This document shows positions 18,133 through 26,503 of a stretch of DNA of 64,000 bases, piece by piece. This stretch comes from Kutzneria sp. CA-103260. Its GTDB lineage: Bacteria; Actinomycetota; Actinomycetes; Mycobacteriales; Pseudonocardiaceae. A program made the position numbers and the translations under genes. Every line of letters begins with the position of its first letter. Within the stretch, counting starts at the first letter, position 1. The stretch lies in the NCBI RefSeq assembly GCF_018263855.1, contig NZ_CP073318.1:2170001-2234000 (forward strand), in the 5' to 3' direction. A model generated the notes under the pieces. The model worked only from the letters and a program-made list of their open reading frames with translations, did no database searches and was not told the origin of the DNA.

Positions 18133-18834
18133 GTGCCCACTCTCTCTGAGCGTCTGGTCGACGTGGCCAGCAGCGCGTTCCTGCACACCGCGGAGGTGAC
18201 GGTCGCCGAACCGTGCGCACCCGGATTCGTTCGCGTCGAACTGCGGGCCGATGCCTTCCGTGGTGCTGACTGGATACCCGGGGCGAAGGTGCAGATCCGG
18301 ACCCAGCGCGGAACCTTGAAGTTGCGCACCTACACCCCGATCCGCTGGGATGGCGACACGACGGAGCTCATCGCCTGCACCCACGCCGACGGTCCGGCCG
18401 CCGAGTGGTTCCGCGGCGTGGCGGCCGGGGCCACGTGCGATGTCTTCGGTCCCCGCAAGTCGATCGACCTCCGAGGGCTCGACCGCGTCGTGTTCGTCGG
18501 CGACGAGTCGAGCATCGCCCTGGCGGTCGCGCTCAGGACAGTCACCTCTCGCGTCGACCATGTCTTCGAGGCGTCCGAGCCGAGTGCCGTCTCGGCGATG
18601 CTCGTGTCGCGAGGGCTCGACCGGTCCAGCGTCGTGGTGCCCAAGACGGCCGACCGCCAGTCGCTGCTGGCTCATGTCCGCGCGGCGGCTCCGGACGAGT
18701 CGTTCGATCTCGTCGTGACCGGGAACGCCAAGACGGTGCACGAGATCCGCCGCGACTCGCGGAACTGGCCGCGGCGGCCCGCCGAGATCAAGGGCAAGGC
18801 GTACTGGGCCGAGGGGCGCACGGGGCTCGACTGA
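18133..18834 (+). CDS. siderophore-interacting FAD-binding protein
   Basis: 233 residues from the GTG at 18133 (GGAG 6 bases upstream). A GTG at 18097 overlapping the previous stop is an alternative that adds 12 residues. The FAD-binding RTYTPIRWD motif, a VGDESSIALAVA pyridine-nucleotide segment and the C-terminal AYWAEGRTGLD are hallmarks of the ViuB-like siderophore-interacting family, which reduces ferric siderophores with NAD(P)H. It is slightly short for the family. Its pairing with an oxidoreductase rather than siderophore genes suggests a more general flavin reductase role. Confidence 0.85.
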   Translation: MPTLSERLVDVASSAFLHTAEVTVAEPCAPGFVRVELRADAFRGADWIPGAKVQIRTQRGTLKLRTYTPIRWDGDTTELIACTHADGPAAEWFRGVAAGATCDVFGPRKSIDLRGLDRVVFVGDESSIALAVALRTVTSRVDHVFEASEPSAVSAMLVSRGLDRSSVVVPKTADRQSLLAHVRAAAPDESFDLVVTGNAKTVHEIRRDSRNWPRRPAEIKGKAYWAEGRTGLD

Positions 18835-18848
18835 GCGTGCCGGGAATT

Positions 18849-18864
18849 GTCTACTGTGGACCGA
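18849..18864. repeat. 16-bp direct repeat, left copy
   Basis: GTCTACTGTGGACCGA recurs exactly at 26397-26412. The two copies flank the sulfation block on either side, each followed by a CAGG. The repeat is short enough to be chance in a GC-biased sequence. Confidence 0.35.
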
Positions 18865-18913
18865 ACAGGGACCCCGCGTCGAACGCGCGCCGTTGAGCAC
18901 TCCCGGTCAAAAC

Positions 18914-18927
18914 TAGAACCTGTTACA
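18914..18927. promoter_or_regulatory. KstR-like box before the SDR gene
   Basis: TAGAACCTGTTACA fits TNNAACNNGTTNNA, the published consensus of the mycobacterial KstR repressor of steroid catabolism. It ends 5 bases before the SDR start codon, which implies a leaderless or very short transcript leader. Confidence 0.6.
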
Positions 18928-18932
18928 GTTCA

Positions 18933-19724
18933 GTGGTGATCTTCGATCGGTTGCGGGTGACGGACAGGGTCGCGGTGGTGACCGGCGCCGGGCGCGGCAT
19001 CGGCGCGGCGACGGCGGTGGCGCTGGCCGAGGCGGGCGCGGATGTGGTGATCTCCTCCCGCACGGAGGACGAGCTGCACGACGTGGCGGCGCGGATCGAG
19101 CAGGCCGGGCGGAAGGCACACGTCGTGCCGGCCGATCTCAGCGATCCCCAAGCGGCCGCGGCACTGGCCGGTACCGCGGTGGAGGCGCTGGGCCGGCTCG
19201 ACATCGTGGTGAACAACGTGGGCGGCACCTATCCGCGGCCGCTGCTGGACACGAGCGTCGAATTCCTCGAAGAAGCGTTCCGCTTCAACGTGTCGACCGC
19301 GCACGCCCTGACCGTCGCGGCCGTGCCGTCGATGCTGGCCAACGGCGGCGGCGCGATCGTGAACATCTCCTCGGTGATGGGCCGGGTCGCCGGACGGGGC
19401 TTCGCGGCCTACGGCACGGCGAAGGCGGCGCTGGCGCACTACACGCGCCTGGCGGCGGCCGATCTCGCGCCGCGGGTCCGCGTCAACGCCATCGCAGTCG
19501 GGTCGGTGGCGACGTCGGCGCTGGACGTCGTGGTCGGCAATCCCGAGCTGCGGGCGAAGATGGAAGCGGCCACGCCGCTGCACGTCATCGGTGACGCCGA
19601 CGACATCGCCGCCATGGTGGTCCATCTGGCCTCACCCGCCGGCGGCTACGTGACCGGCAAGGTGATCGAGGTCGACGGCGGCCTGCAGACGCCCAACCTG
19701 GAGTTCGGCCTGCCGGATCTGTGA
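18933..19724 (+). CDS. short-chain dehydrogenase/reductase
   Basis: 263 residues. Classical [12 protein letters not shown] cofactor loop near residue 18, NNVGG at about 91, catalytic Ser in VNISSVMG and the YGTAK pair, and a C-terminal [11 protein letters not shown]. It oxidises or reduces a hydroxyl/ketone with NAD(P). GTG at 18933 gives the natural N-terminus but leaves almost no leader behind the TAGAAC box. The 3' end abuts the convergent cysNC gene with one base between. It shares its promoter box type with the PAPS and sulfotransferase genes and so probably acts on the same substrate. Confidence 0.9.
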   Translation: MVIFDRLRVTDRVAVVTGAGRGIGAATAVALAEAGADVVISSRTEDELHDVAARIEQAGRKAHVVPADLSDPQAAAALAGTAVEALGRLDIVVNNVGGTYPRPLLDTSVEFLEEAFRFNVSTAHALTVAAVPSMLANGGGAIVNISSVMGRVAGRGFAAYGTAKAALAHYTRLAAADLAPRVRVNAIAVGSVATSALDVVVGNPELRAKMEAATPLHVIGDADDIAAMVVHLASPAGGYVTGKVIEVDGGLQTPNLEFGLPDL

Positions 19725-19725
19725 C

Positions 19726-21534
19726 CTAGCGGTCCCGGTCGAGCAGTTCGAGCACCCTGGCGGCCAGCGCCGCCGGGTCGCCGTCGCCGGGCCGCAGCAC
19801 CAGCGCGGGATCGCCCGGCACCTCATAGGGCGCGTCGATCCCGGTGAAGCCCTTGATCTGTCCGGACCTGGCCCGCGCGTACATGCCCTTGGGATCGCGG
19901 GCCTCGCAGACCTCGACGGGCGTGTCGACGAACACTTCGTGGAAGGCGAGCCCGGCGGCCGCGTGCCGGGCCCGCACCAGGTCGCGGTCGGCGCGGTACG
20001 GACTGATCAGCGAGACGATCGCGACCACACCGGCGTCGGCGAACAGTTGGGCCACTTCGCCGACCCGCCGGACGTTCTCGGCCCGGTCACGGGCGCTGAA
20101 GCCCAGGTCGGCATTGAGGCCGTGGCGGAGGTTGTCCCCGTCGAGCAGGTAGGCCGGGCGGCCGGCGGCGACCAGGCGGCGCTCCACCTCGGTGGCGATC
20201 GTGGACTTGCCCGATGCCGACAGTCCGGTGAGCCATAAGGTCATTCCCGGCCAGGCGCGGTCGGACCGGCGGACGGCGGCGGGATGCCAGACGACGGACG
20301 TGCTCGGCTCGGAGATCATGCCGGCCGCCACCGTGTTGTTGGTCGCGTCGTCGACGAGGATGAAGCTGCCGGTCGACCGGTTGCGGCGGTAGGAGTCGAA
20401 CAGCAGCGGCGTCTGCGTGCGCAGCCGCACCCGGCCGATCTCGTTGAGTGACAGCGATTCCGCCGTCTCGTCGCGGTGCAGGGTGTTGACGTCGATGCGG
20501 TAGACCAGTTCGAGCACCTGCGCCCGGACCGAGCGTGTGGTGTGCCGCAACGTGTAGCGAGCGCCGGGAGTCAGTGTGGACCGCTCGGTGAGCCAGCAGA
20601 CCATGGCGTCGATCTCCTGGCCGACGTGCGGCCTGTTGTGCGGCCGGCAGATCAGGTCGCCGCGCGCCACGTCGAGCTCGTCGTCGAGCTGCACCGTGAC
20701 CGCCTGGGGCGGGAACGCCTCGTCGACCGGATCACCGCCCGGACCCTGGACCGATCGCACCCGTGAGGTGTGGCCGGCCGGCAGCACCACCACCTCGTCG
20801 CCCGGTTTGAGCACCCCGCCGGCCACAGTGCCGGCATAGCCACGGAAGTCCCGCGCGCGGATCACGTACTGGACGGGAAGCCGCGCGTCGATGAGATTGC
20901 GGTCCGAGGCGACGTGCACCTCCTCCAGGTGGTGCAGCAGTGAGGTTCCCTCGTACCAGGGCATGTTCGCGCTGCGCTGCACGACGTTGTCGCCGTGCAG
21001 CGCGGAGACGGGCACGAACGCCAGGTCGGCCACGTTGAGTTTCATCGCGAACCGGCGGAACTCCGCGCGGATCTCCTCGAACCGCTCGGCCGACCAGTCG
21101 ACGAGGTCCATCTTGTTCACGCACAGCACCAGATGCGCCACGCCGAGCAGGCTGGCGATGAACGCGTGCCGCCGGGACTGCTCGACCACGCCCTTGCGCG
21201 CGTCGACCAGGATCAGCGCCAGGTCCGCGGTCGAGGCCCCGGTGACCATGTTCCGGGTGTACTGGACGTGTCCCGGCGTGTCCGCGATGATGATCTTTCG
21301 TCGGGGCGTGACGAGGTAGCGGTAGGCCACGTCGATGGTGATGCCCTGTTCGCGTTCGGCCCGCAGCCCGTCGGTGAGCAGCGCCAGGTTCAGCTCCTCC
21401 TCGCCGCGCTCGCGACTGGTCCGCTCCACCGCGGCGAGCTGGTCGGCGAGGATGGCTTTCGAGTCGTGCAGCAGCCGGCCGATCAGGGTGGACTTCCCGT
21501 CGTCGACGCTGCCCGCGGTGGCCAGCCGTAACAT
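19726..21534 (-). CDS. cysNC: bifunctional sulfate adenylyltransferase subunit 1 / APS kinase (CysNC)
   Basis: 602 residues. The N-terminal GTPase half has the P-loop GSVDDGKST (residues 8-16), DTPGH and NKMD motifs and drives ATP sulfurylase. The C-terminal half, from roughly residue 430, is APS kinase with GLSASGKST and [10 protein letters not shown]. Together they turn APS into PAPS. The ATG at 21534 shares its A with the TGA of cysD, so translation is coupled. The fused form with APS kinase makes PAPS, the donor used by the sulfotransferase 4 kb away. Confidence 0.95.
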   Translation of the reverse strand: MLRLATAGSVDDGKSTLIGRLLHDSKAILADQLAAVERTSRERGEEELNLALLTDGLRAEREQGITIDVAYRYLVTPRRKIIIADTPGHVQYTRNMVTGASTADLALILVDARKGVVEQSRRHAFIASLLGVAHLVLCVNKMDLVDWSAERFEEIRAEFRRFAMKLNVADLAFVPVSALHGDNVVQRSANMPWYEGTSLLHHLEEVHVASDRNLIDARLPVQYVIRARDFRGYAGTVAGGVLKPGDEVVVLPAGHTSRVRSVQGPGGDPVDEAFPPQAVTVQLDDELDVARGDLICRPHNRPHVGQEIDAMVCWLTERSTLTPGARYTLRHTTRSVRAQVLELVYRIDVNTLHRDETAESLSLNEIGRVRLRTQTPLLFDSYRRNRSTGSFILVDDATNNTVAAGMISEPSTSVVWHPAAVRRSDRAWPGMTLWLTGLSASGKSTIATEVERRLVAAGRPAYLLDGDNLRHGLNADLGFSARDRAENVRRVGEVAQLFADAGVVAIVSLISPYRADRDLVRARHAAAGLAFHEVFVDTPVEVCEARDPKGMYARARSGQIKGFTGIDAPYEVPGDPALVLRPGDGDPAALAARVLELLDRDR

Positions 21535-22445
21535 CAGAAGTACCCCTCCTTCTTGCGATCCTCCATACCGGCCTCGGATATCCGGTCGTCGGCGCGGGTC
21601 GCGCCGCGCTCGGTGAGCCGGCTGGCGGCGACCTCGGCGATCACCTCGTCGACCGTGCCGGCGGTGGATTCCACGCACCCGGTGCACGTGGCGTCGCCCA
21701 CGGTGCGGAACCGCACCGATGCCTCGAACGGCTCCTCGCCGTCGAGCAGGGTGACGAACCTGGTGTTTGCCAACAACATGCCGTCCCGATGGAACACGGG
21801 ACGCCGGTGGGCGTAGTAGATCGACGGCAGGTCGACGCGCTCGGCCCGGATGTACCGCCAGATGTCCAGTTCGGTCCAGTTGGACAGTGGGAAGACGCGG
21901 ATGTGCTCGCCCTTGCGGTGCGCCCCGTTGTACAGGTTCCACAGTTCGGGGCGCTGGTTGCGTGGATCCCACTGGCCGAACTCGTCGCGGAAGCTGAACA
22001 CCCTTTCCTTGGCGCGTGCCTTCTCCTCGTCGCGCCGCGCGCCGCCGAACGCGGCGTCGAAGCCGTGCTCGGCGATGCCCCGCAGCAGTGTCACGGTCTG
22101 CAGCCGGTTTCGGCTGGCCCGCGGCCCGGTCTCCTCGACGGCCCGGCCGGCGTCGATGTCGTCCTGCACGGAGGCGACCACGAGGCGCACGCCGAAGCGC
22201 GCCACCGCGCGGTCCCGGAACTCGATCACCTCGCCGAAGTTGTGCCCGGTGTCCACGTGCATGACCGGGAACGGCACGGGCGCCGGCCAGAAAGCCTTGG
22301 CCGCCAAGTGAAGCAGCACCACGGAGTCCTTGCCGCCGGAGAACAGCAGCGCCGGGCGCTCGAAGGTCGCCGCGACCTCGCGCAGCACGTGCACCGACTC
22401 GGCTTCCAACATTCGCAGCGGGGACAGCTCGTATGCAGTGGTCAC
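21534..22445 (-). CDS. cysD: sulfate adenylyltransferase subunit 2 (CysD)
   Basis: 303 residues from a GTG at 22445. The PP-loop ATP site is SGGKDS at 36-41, followed by HVDTGHNF and [15 protein letters not shown], all typical of CysD. With CysN it forms ATP sulfurylase, making APS from sulfate and ATP. It is the first gene of the cysD-cysNC operon, transcribed from a divergent promoter that carries a TAGAAC box at 22477. No cysH or sulfite reductase genes are adjacent, so the pair serves sulfation rather than cysteine synthesis (inference). Confidence 0.95.
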   Translation of the reverse strand: MTTAYELSPLRMLEAESVHVLREVAATFERPALLFSGGKDSVVLLHLAAKAFWPAPVPFPVMHVDTGHNFGEVIEFRDRAVARFGVRLVVASVQDDIDAGRAVEETGPRASRNRLQTVTLLRGIAEHGFDAAFGGARRDEEKARAKERVFSFRDEFGQWDPRNQRPELWNLYNGAHRKGEHIRVFPLSNWTELDIWRYIRAERVDLPSIYYAHRRPVFHRDGMLLANTRFVTLLDGEEPFEASVRFRTVGDATCTGCVESTAGTVDEVIAEVAASRLTERGATRADDRISEAGMEDRKKEGYF

Positions 22446-22476
22446 GATCGACCCGCCCTTCCCGTCGGAAGGAAAT

Positions 22477-22490
22477 TAGAACAGGTTCTT
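22477..22490. promoter_or_regulatory. KstR-like box between cysD and the SnoaL gene
   Basis: TAGAACAGGTTCTT contains the perfect 12-bp palindrome AGAACAGGTTCT. It fits the KstR-type consensus except the last base. It lies between divergent genes and could control both. Confidence 0.55.
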
Positions 22491-22551
22491 GTTCTCGGTC
22501 AACCGATGGCGCAACCTGGACGGCGCCACTGAGAGGCAGAGGAGGACCGTG

Positions 22552-23028
22552 ATGGACCTGGTCGCGATCGAGGAGATCCGTCGGCTCAAACACCGCTACC
22601 TGCGCAGCCTCGACCTCAAGCGCTGGGAGGAGTTCGCCCTCACGCTGGCCGTGGACGCCACGGCCGACTACGGCACACCGGTCTACGGGGACCGGCTGTC
22701 ATTGGCCGGACGAGAGGAGATCGTCACGTTCATGAGCCGCCGGCTCGGGCCGGAGGTCATCACCGTGCACTTCGCCGGTCAGCCCGAGATCGACATCGAC
22801 GGCGACGAGGCGACGGGGACCTGGAACCTGCTGGACACCGTGATCGCGACCGAGCGTCAGGTCGTGATCCAGGGTGCGGCGTTCTACGAGGACCGCTACC
22901 GGCGTGACGCGGACGGCGTGTGGCGGATCAGCCACACTGGCTACGACCGGACCTACGAGGCGATGTTCGCGCTGACGGATCTGCCGGGCTTCAGGCTCAC
23001 CGCCAACCGGTGGGCCGCCGCCCGCTGA
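22552..23028 (+). CDS. SnoaL/NTF2-like protein
   Basis: 158 residues from the ATG at 22552, with GAGGAGG upstream. Alpha+beta-barrel pattern of the SnoaL_4 type: [24 protein letters not shown] helix, [32 protein letters not shown], then [23 protein letters not shown]. Such proteins act as small-molecule isomerases, cyclases or hydratases, or as ring-hydroxylase beta subunits. The substrate cannot be told. Its 3' end overlaps the convergent IclR gene by 32 bases. Confidence 0.85.
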   Translation: MDLVAIEEIRRLKHRYLRSLDLKRWEEFALTLAVDATADYGTPVYGDRLSLAGREEIVTFMSRRLGPEVITVHFAGQPEIDIDGDEATGTWNLLDTVIATERQVVIQGAAFYEDRYRRDADGVWRISHTGYDRTYEAMFALTDLPGFRLTANRWAAAR

Positions 23029-23896
23029 CCTGCTCGGTGACCGCGTCGGCCGCGGCGGCGAGTGCGTTGCCGCGCCGCGCGATCTCGGCTCCGGTGAGGG
23101 CGCCGCCGACGTACAGGGTGAGCACGAGTTCCTGGGCGCCGTCGGCGTCGAACGTCGGCGCCGCGATCAGGCTCACGGGATGCTTGCGCCGGGCGGCCAG
23201 GTCCGCTCCGAGGTAGACCCGCTCGCCGAGGCTGGAGACCATCTCGCCGACCAGTTCGCGCACCCGCGCCGGCAGGTCGTACGCGGCGACGCCGGCCATC
23301 AGCGAGTGCAGTCGCATTCCTTCGGGGGACAGGCTTTCCACCAGATAGCCGCGTTCGCGGCCCTCGTCGACGACCCGGCGAAGGTGCGCGCGGTCGGTTC
23401 GGGACGGCAGCGTCGGCGGCCGGGAGAGCCAGTCGCCGAGTGCCCGGTCGCCGCCCCAGAGCACGTACATCAGCCCGACCGGCGGCGCGAACGGGTAGGT
23501 CTGGCCGACCTTGACAGTGGCGGCGGCCCGTGCGGGCCCGGTGCGCTCCAACACCATGATCTGCTCGCCGACCACCGCGGACGCCGTGCACACCGTGTCG
23601 TAGCGTGCACTCAGGTCGGCGAGTTGGCGCCGGGCCAGCGCCGCCGCCGTGAAGTCGTTGCGGGCCAACCGTCCCGCGGCGATCAGCGCCGGCCCCAGCC
23701 CGTAGGCCTTGGTCGCCGGGTCGTGCACGAGATAGCCGCCGCGGGTCAGCGAGGTCACGATGCCCAGGCAGGTCGGCTTGGCCAGCCCGACGCCGCGGGC
23801 GAGTTCGGACAGGCCGAAGCGCTCGCCCGGGTGGGCGACCAGGAAGTCCAGCACCGCGACCACCCGGTCGGTCGGTGGCGACCGCCGGGTCACCAT
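22997..23896 (-). CDS. IclR-family regulator
   Basis: 299 residues from the ATG at 23896, with AGGAG 6 bases upstream; a TTG at 23902 is an inferior alternative. The N-terminal winged HTH (RVVAVLDFLVAHPGERFGLSELARGVGLAKPTCLG) and the C-terminal effector domain (DTVCTASAVVGEQIMVL, TYPFAPPVGLMY) are typical. It is divergent from the DUF1214-sulfotransferase operon. Both the TAGAAC box and a 23-bp palindrome lie in the shared 99-bp promoter, so it is the likely local regulator of those two genes. Confidence 0.9.
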   Translation of the reverse strand: MVTRRSPPTDRVVAVLDFLVAHPGERFGLSELARGVGLAKPTCLGIVTSLTRGGYLVHDPATKAYGLGPALIAAGRLARNDFTAAALARRQLADLSARYDTVCTASAVVGEQIMVLERTGPARAAATVKVGQTYPFAPPVGLMYVLWGGDRALGDWLSRPPTLPSRTDRAHLRRVVDEGRERGYLVESLSPEGMRLHSLMAGVAAYDLPARVRELVGEMVSSLGERVYLGADLAARRKHPVSLIAAPTFDADGAQELVLTLYVGGALTGAEIARRGNALAAAADAVTEQVSGRRPTGWR

Positions 23897-23905
23897 TGCC
23901 AACTC

Positions 23906-23921
23906 CTAGAACGCGTTCTAG
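23906..23921. promoter_or_regulatory. perfect 16-bp KstR-like palindrome
   Basis: CTAGAACGCGTTCTAG, a perfect palindrome. Its inner 14 bases fit the TNNAACNNGTTNNA consensus fully. It lies 9 bases upstream of the IclR start codon, beside its ribosome site. Confidence 0.7.
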
Positions 23922-23936
23922 CCTGGCCATGCCCAG

Positions 23937-23959
23937 ATATGTACCGCATCGGTTCATAT
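23937..23959. promoter_or_regulatory. 23-bp palindrome in the IclR/DUF1214 promoter
   Basis: Arms ATATG.ACCG and CGGT.CATAT around a 3-base centre; 9 of 11 positions pair. It is distinct from the TAGAAC box next to it. A good candidate for the IclR protein's own operator on the DUF1214-sulfotransferase operon. Confidence 0.55.
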
Positions 23960-23995
23960 TTGTACCGATGCGCCCGAGGCGTCAAGGAGCCGCCC

Positions 23996-25162
23996 GTGCT
24001 CACCCAGCCGTTCGCGGACGCCGTCGTCGAGGCCGAGAAAGTCATCGCCGAAGCCCAACACATCCGGACCGAGCAGGACCTCGTCGAGGGCTACGACTAC
24101 CTCGCCGGCAGCATCCGGGCGTCGCTGCAACTGGCCTGGGCCTACCAGCGCGACTTCCCGTTCTTCGTCCGGTCCACCGGCCCGTACACCAAGCTGGGCC
24201 TGGACAACCCGGACACCCTGTACTTCCACTCCTACCTGCGCGACGACCGCGAGTACGTGGTGACCGGCCGGCGGGGGAGCACCGCCGACCTCAGCTTCCA
24301 GGTGCTCAACGGGGACTACACGCCGATCGACGTCCCCGACAGCCTGACGGCGTTCGACGACCGGGCCTTCGAGATCGGCGCGGACGGCGCCTTCGAGTTG
24401 CGGTTCGGCCCGGCCAAGCCGGACGCCGGCCCGAACCATTTCACGCTCGGACCCGGTTCGGCGATGCTCATCGTGCGCGAGGTGTTCAGCGACTGGGGCG
24501 CCGAGCAGCCCGGCGTGATCCGCATCCACCGGGCCGGCGCGGTCGACGCGCCGCCGCCGCTGAGCCAGGACGTGCTCGCCAAAAGGTACGGCGTCGCCGG
24601 GAAGATCCTGCTCAGCCGGCTGCGGACGTTTCTGGCCTTCCCCGAGTGGTTCTACCTCAAGCTGCCGGTCAACACGATGACCGAGCCGCGGGCCACCCCG
24701 GGCGGGCTGAGCACGCAGTTCTCCTCGGTCGGGCACTACGAGCTCGCCGACGACCAGGCCATGATCGTCACCGTGCCGGCGTCGGAGGCGCCGTACCAGG
24801 GCTTCCAACTCGGCAGCATGTGGTACGTGTCGCTGGACTACATCAACCACCAGACCAGCCTCACCGCCGACCAGGCCCGGATCGACCCGGACGGCCGGAT
24901 CCGGTTCGTCGTCGCCGAACGCGATCCCGGGCTGGCCAACTGGCTGGAGTGCACCGGCCACGCTCGCGGATACCTCCAGATCCGCTGGCAGCGACTGTCC
25001 AGGAAGCTCACCCGTGCGGACGGCCCCGAGGTGGAGGTGGTGCGGGTGGACGAACTCCCGGACCGGCTGCCGTTTCACGAGCGGTCGCGGGTCACGCCGC
25101 AGGAGTACGCGGCGCGGATCGCCGCGCGCCGGGCCGCCGTCGCCGACCGGATGCTGGGCTGA
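23996..25162 (+). CDS. DUF1214-domain protein
   Basis: 388 residues from the GTG at 23996, with AGGAG 7 bases upstream. The N-terminal helical part (GYDYLAGSIRASLQLAWAYQRDFPFFVRSTGPYTKLGLDNPDTLYF) and the beta-rich C-terminal part (FTLGPGSAMLIVREVFSDW, GSMWYVSLDYINHQTSLT, VVAERDPGLANWLECTG) match the DUF1214 pattern of actinobacterial and proteobacterial proteins, whose biochemical role is not established. It is immediately followed by, and surely co-transcribed with, the sulfotransferase gene 4 bases away. Such pairs recur in lipid and steroid catabolism regions (my recollection, not checked). Confidence 0.8.
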   Translation: MLTQPFADAVVEAEKVIAEAQHIRTEQDLVEGYDYLAGSIRASLQLAWAYQRDFPFFVRSTGPYTKLGLDNPDTLYFHSYLRDDREYVVTGRRGSTADLSFQVLNGDYTPIDVPDSLTAFDDRAFEIGADGAFELRFGPAKPDAGPNHFTLGPGSAMLIVREVFSDWGAEQPGVIRIHRAGAVDAPPPLSQDVLAKRYGVAGKILLSRLRTFLAFPEWFYLKLPVNTMTEPRATPGGLSTQFSSVGHYELADDQAMIVTVPASEAPYQGFQLGSMWYVSLDYINHQTSLTADQARIDPDGRIRFVVAERDPGLANWLECTGHARGYLQIRWQRLSRKLTRADGPEVEVVRVDELPDRLPFHERSRVTPQEYAARIAARRAAVADRMLG

Positions 25163-25166
25163 GGCG

Positions 25167-26330
25167 ATGATTGTCGGACGGGACAACGTCGGCACGGTCG
25201 AGGACCTGCACGCCTCGGCGACCAAGATCACCGGACTTGCCGAGTTCGGTGACGACGACTACCGCGACGGACTCGCGGTGCTGCTGGAGTCCTATGCGCG
25301 CGATGGCGGGTTGACCCCGTTGGGCAACAAGGTGGCGCGCGGCTTCCTCCGCGGCGCGCTGGTGGCCAGGCTGCTCAGCGAGGCCGCGTGGCAGCAGTAC
25401 CCGGAGCACACTGAGACGCCGGTCGAGCGGCCGATCTTCGTGACCGGTCTGCCGCGCACCGGCACCACCGCGCTGCACCGCCTGCTCAGCGCGGATCCGG
25501 CGCACCAGGGCCTGCAGGTGTGGCTCACCGAGGCGCCGCAGCCCCGTCCGCCGCGGGAGACCTGGGCGGAAAACCCGGTGTTCCAGGCGATCGAGCAGAA
25601 CTACCGCCGGCACCACGTGGAGCATCCGGAGTTCATGGGGCTGCACTACATGTCCGCCGACGAGGTGGAGGAATGCTGGCAGCTGCTGCGACAGTCGACG
25701 CGGTCGATCTCGTACGAGTGCCTGGCCCACCTGCCGACCTACTCGGCCTGGCTGGACGGCCAGGACTGGACCGGCGCCTACCGTCGGCACCGGCGCAATC
25801 TCCAGCTGATCGGGCTGCGCGACCGCGATCGCCGGTGGGTGCTGAAGAATCCCAGCCATCTGTTCGCCCTCGATGCCCTGCTGGCCGTGTACCCGGACGC
25901 GCTGGTGATCCAGACGCACCGGGATCCGCGGGTGGCCATCGCGTCGGTGTGCAGTCTGAACCAGCAGGCGAGCGCCGGCTGGTCGACCGTGTTCGACGGC
26001 GAAGTCCTGGGGCGGGATCAGTTCGAGTTGTGGGCACGGGGCCTGGACCGCTTCACCGCCGCCCGCGCGAACCACGACCCGGCTCAGTTCTTCGACGTGC
26101 GCTACCAGGACCTGGTGAGCGATCCGATCGGCACCGTGCAAGGGATCTACGCGCATTTCGGGCTCGCGCTGACCGACCGCGCGGAAGCCGCGATGACGGC
26201 CATGCACGTGGACAACACCTCCGGCCAGCGCCGGCCGGCACATCGCTACCTGCTGTCGGACTTCGGGCTCACCGGCGAGGAGGTCGACGAGCGTTTCGCC
26301 GACTACCTGCGGGCTTACGGCCGGCGGTAG
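25167..26330 (+). CDS. PAPS-dependent sulfotransferase
   Basis: 387 residues. The 5'-phosphosulfate loop is TGLPRTGTTALH (PRTGTT at 96-101), and the 3'-phosphate site is in QTHRDPRVAIASVCSL near 250. It transfers sulfate from PAPS to a hydroxyl of a small molecule or lipid. No signal peptide, so cytosolic. It is four bases downstream of the DUF1214 gene. PAPS would be made by the cysD-cysNC pair in the same block, which shares a promoter box with this operon. The acceptor is unknown; a sterol, long-chain alcohol or polyketide is plausible. Confidence 0.92.
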   Translation: MIVGRDNVGTVEDLHASATKITGLAEFGDDDYRDGLAVLLESYARDGGLTPLGNKVARGFLRGALVARLLSEAAWQQYPEHTETPVERPIFVTGLPRTGTTALHRLLSADPAHQGLQVWLTEAPQPRPPRETWAENPVFQAIEQNYRRHHVEHPEFMGLHYMSADEVEECWQLLRQSTRSISYECLAHLPTYSAWLDGQDWTGAYRRHRRNLQLIGLRDRDRRWVLKNPSHLFALDALLAVYPDALVIQTHRDPRVAIASVCSLNQQASAGWSTVFDGEVLGRDQFELWARGLDRFTAARANHDPAQFFDVRYQDLVSDPIGTVQGIYAHFGLALTDRAEAAMTAMHVDNTSGQRRPAHRYLLSDFGLTGEEVDERFADYLRAYGRR

Positions 26331-26396
26331 CGACCGGCCGGTGCGAGGCCGGGCCGGCATCCGCAGGGCGCTCGACCGGTTCCGGTCCAGCCTGAG

Positions 26397-26412
26397 GTCT
26401 ACTGTGGACCGA
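26397..26412. repeat. 16-bp direct repeat, right copy
   Basis: GTCTACTGTGGACCGA, identical to 18849-18864, here just after the sulfotransferase gene. Confidence 0.35.
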
Positions 26413-26466
26413 CAGGATGACTGGTGGCGAGGCTATGGTCGCAGGTCGGCGTCGTGATTGAGATGG

Positions 26467-26481
26467 CTTGCATAATGCAAG
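26467..26481. promoter_or_regulatory. palindromic operator before the MFS exporter
   Basis: CTTGCATAATGCAAG, a perfect 15-bp palindrome 22 bases before the exporter start codon. Short TTGCAT-type palindromes are common targets of MarR and HxlR regulators, and an HxlR gene lies at the other end of the exporter gene. Confidence 0.7.
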
Positions 26482-26503
26482 TCAAGCTGCTTAGCATGAG
26501 CTC

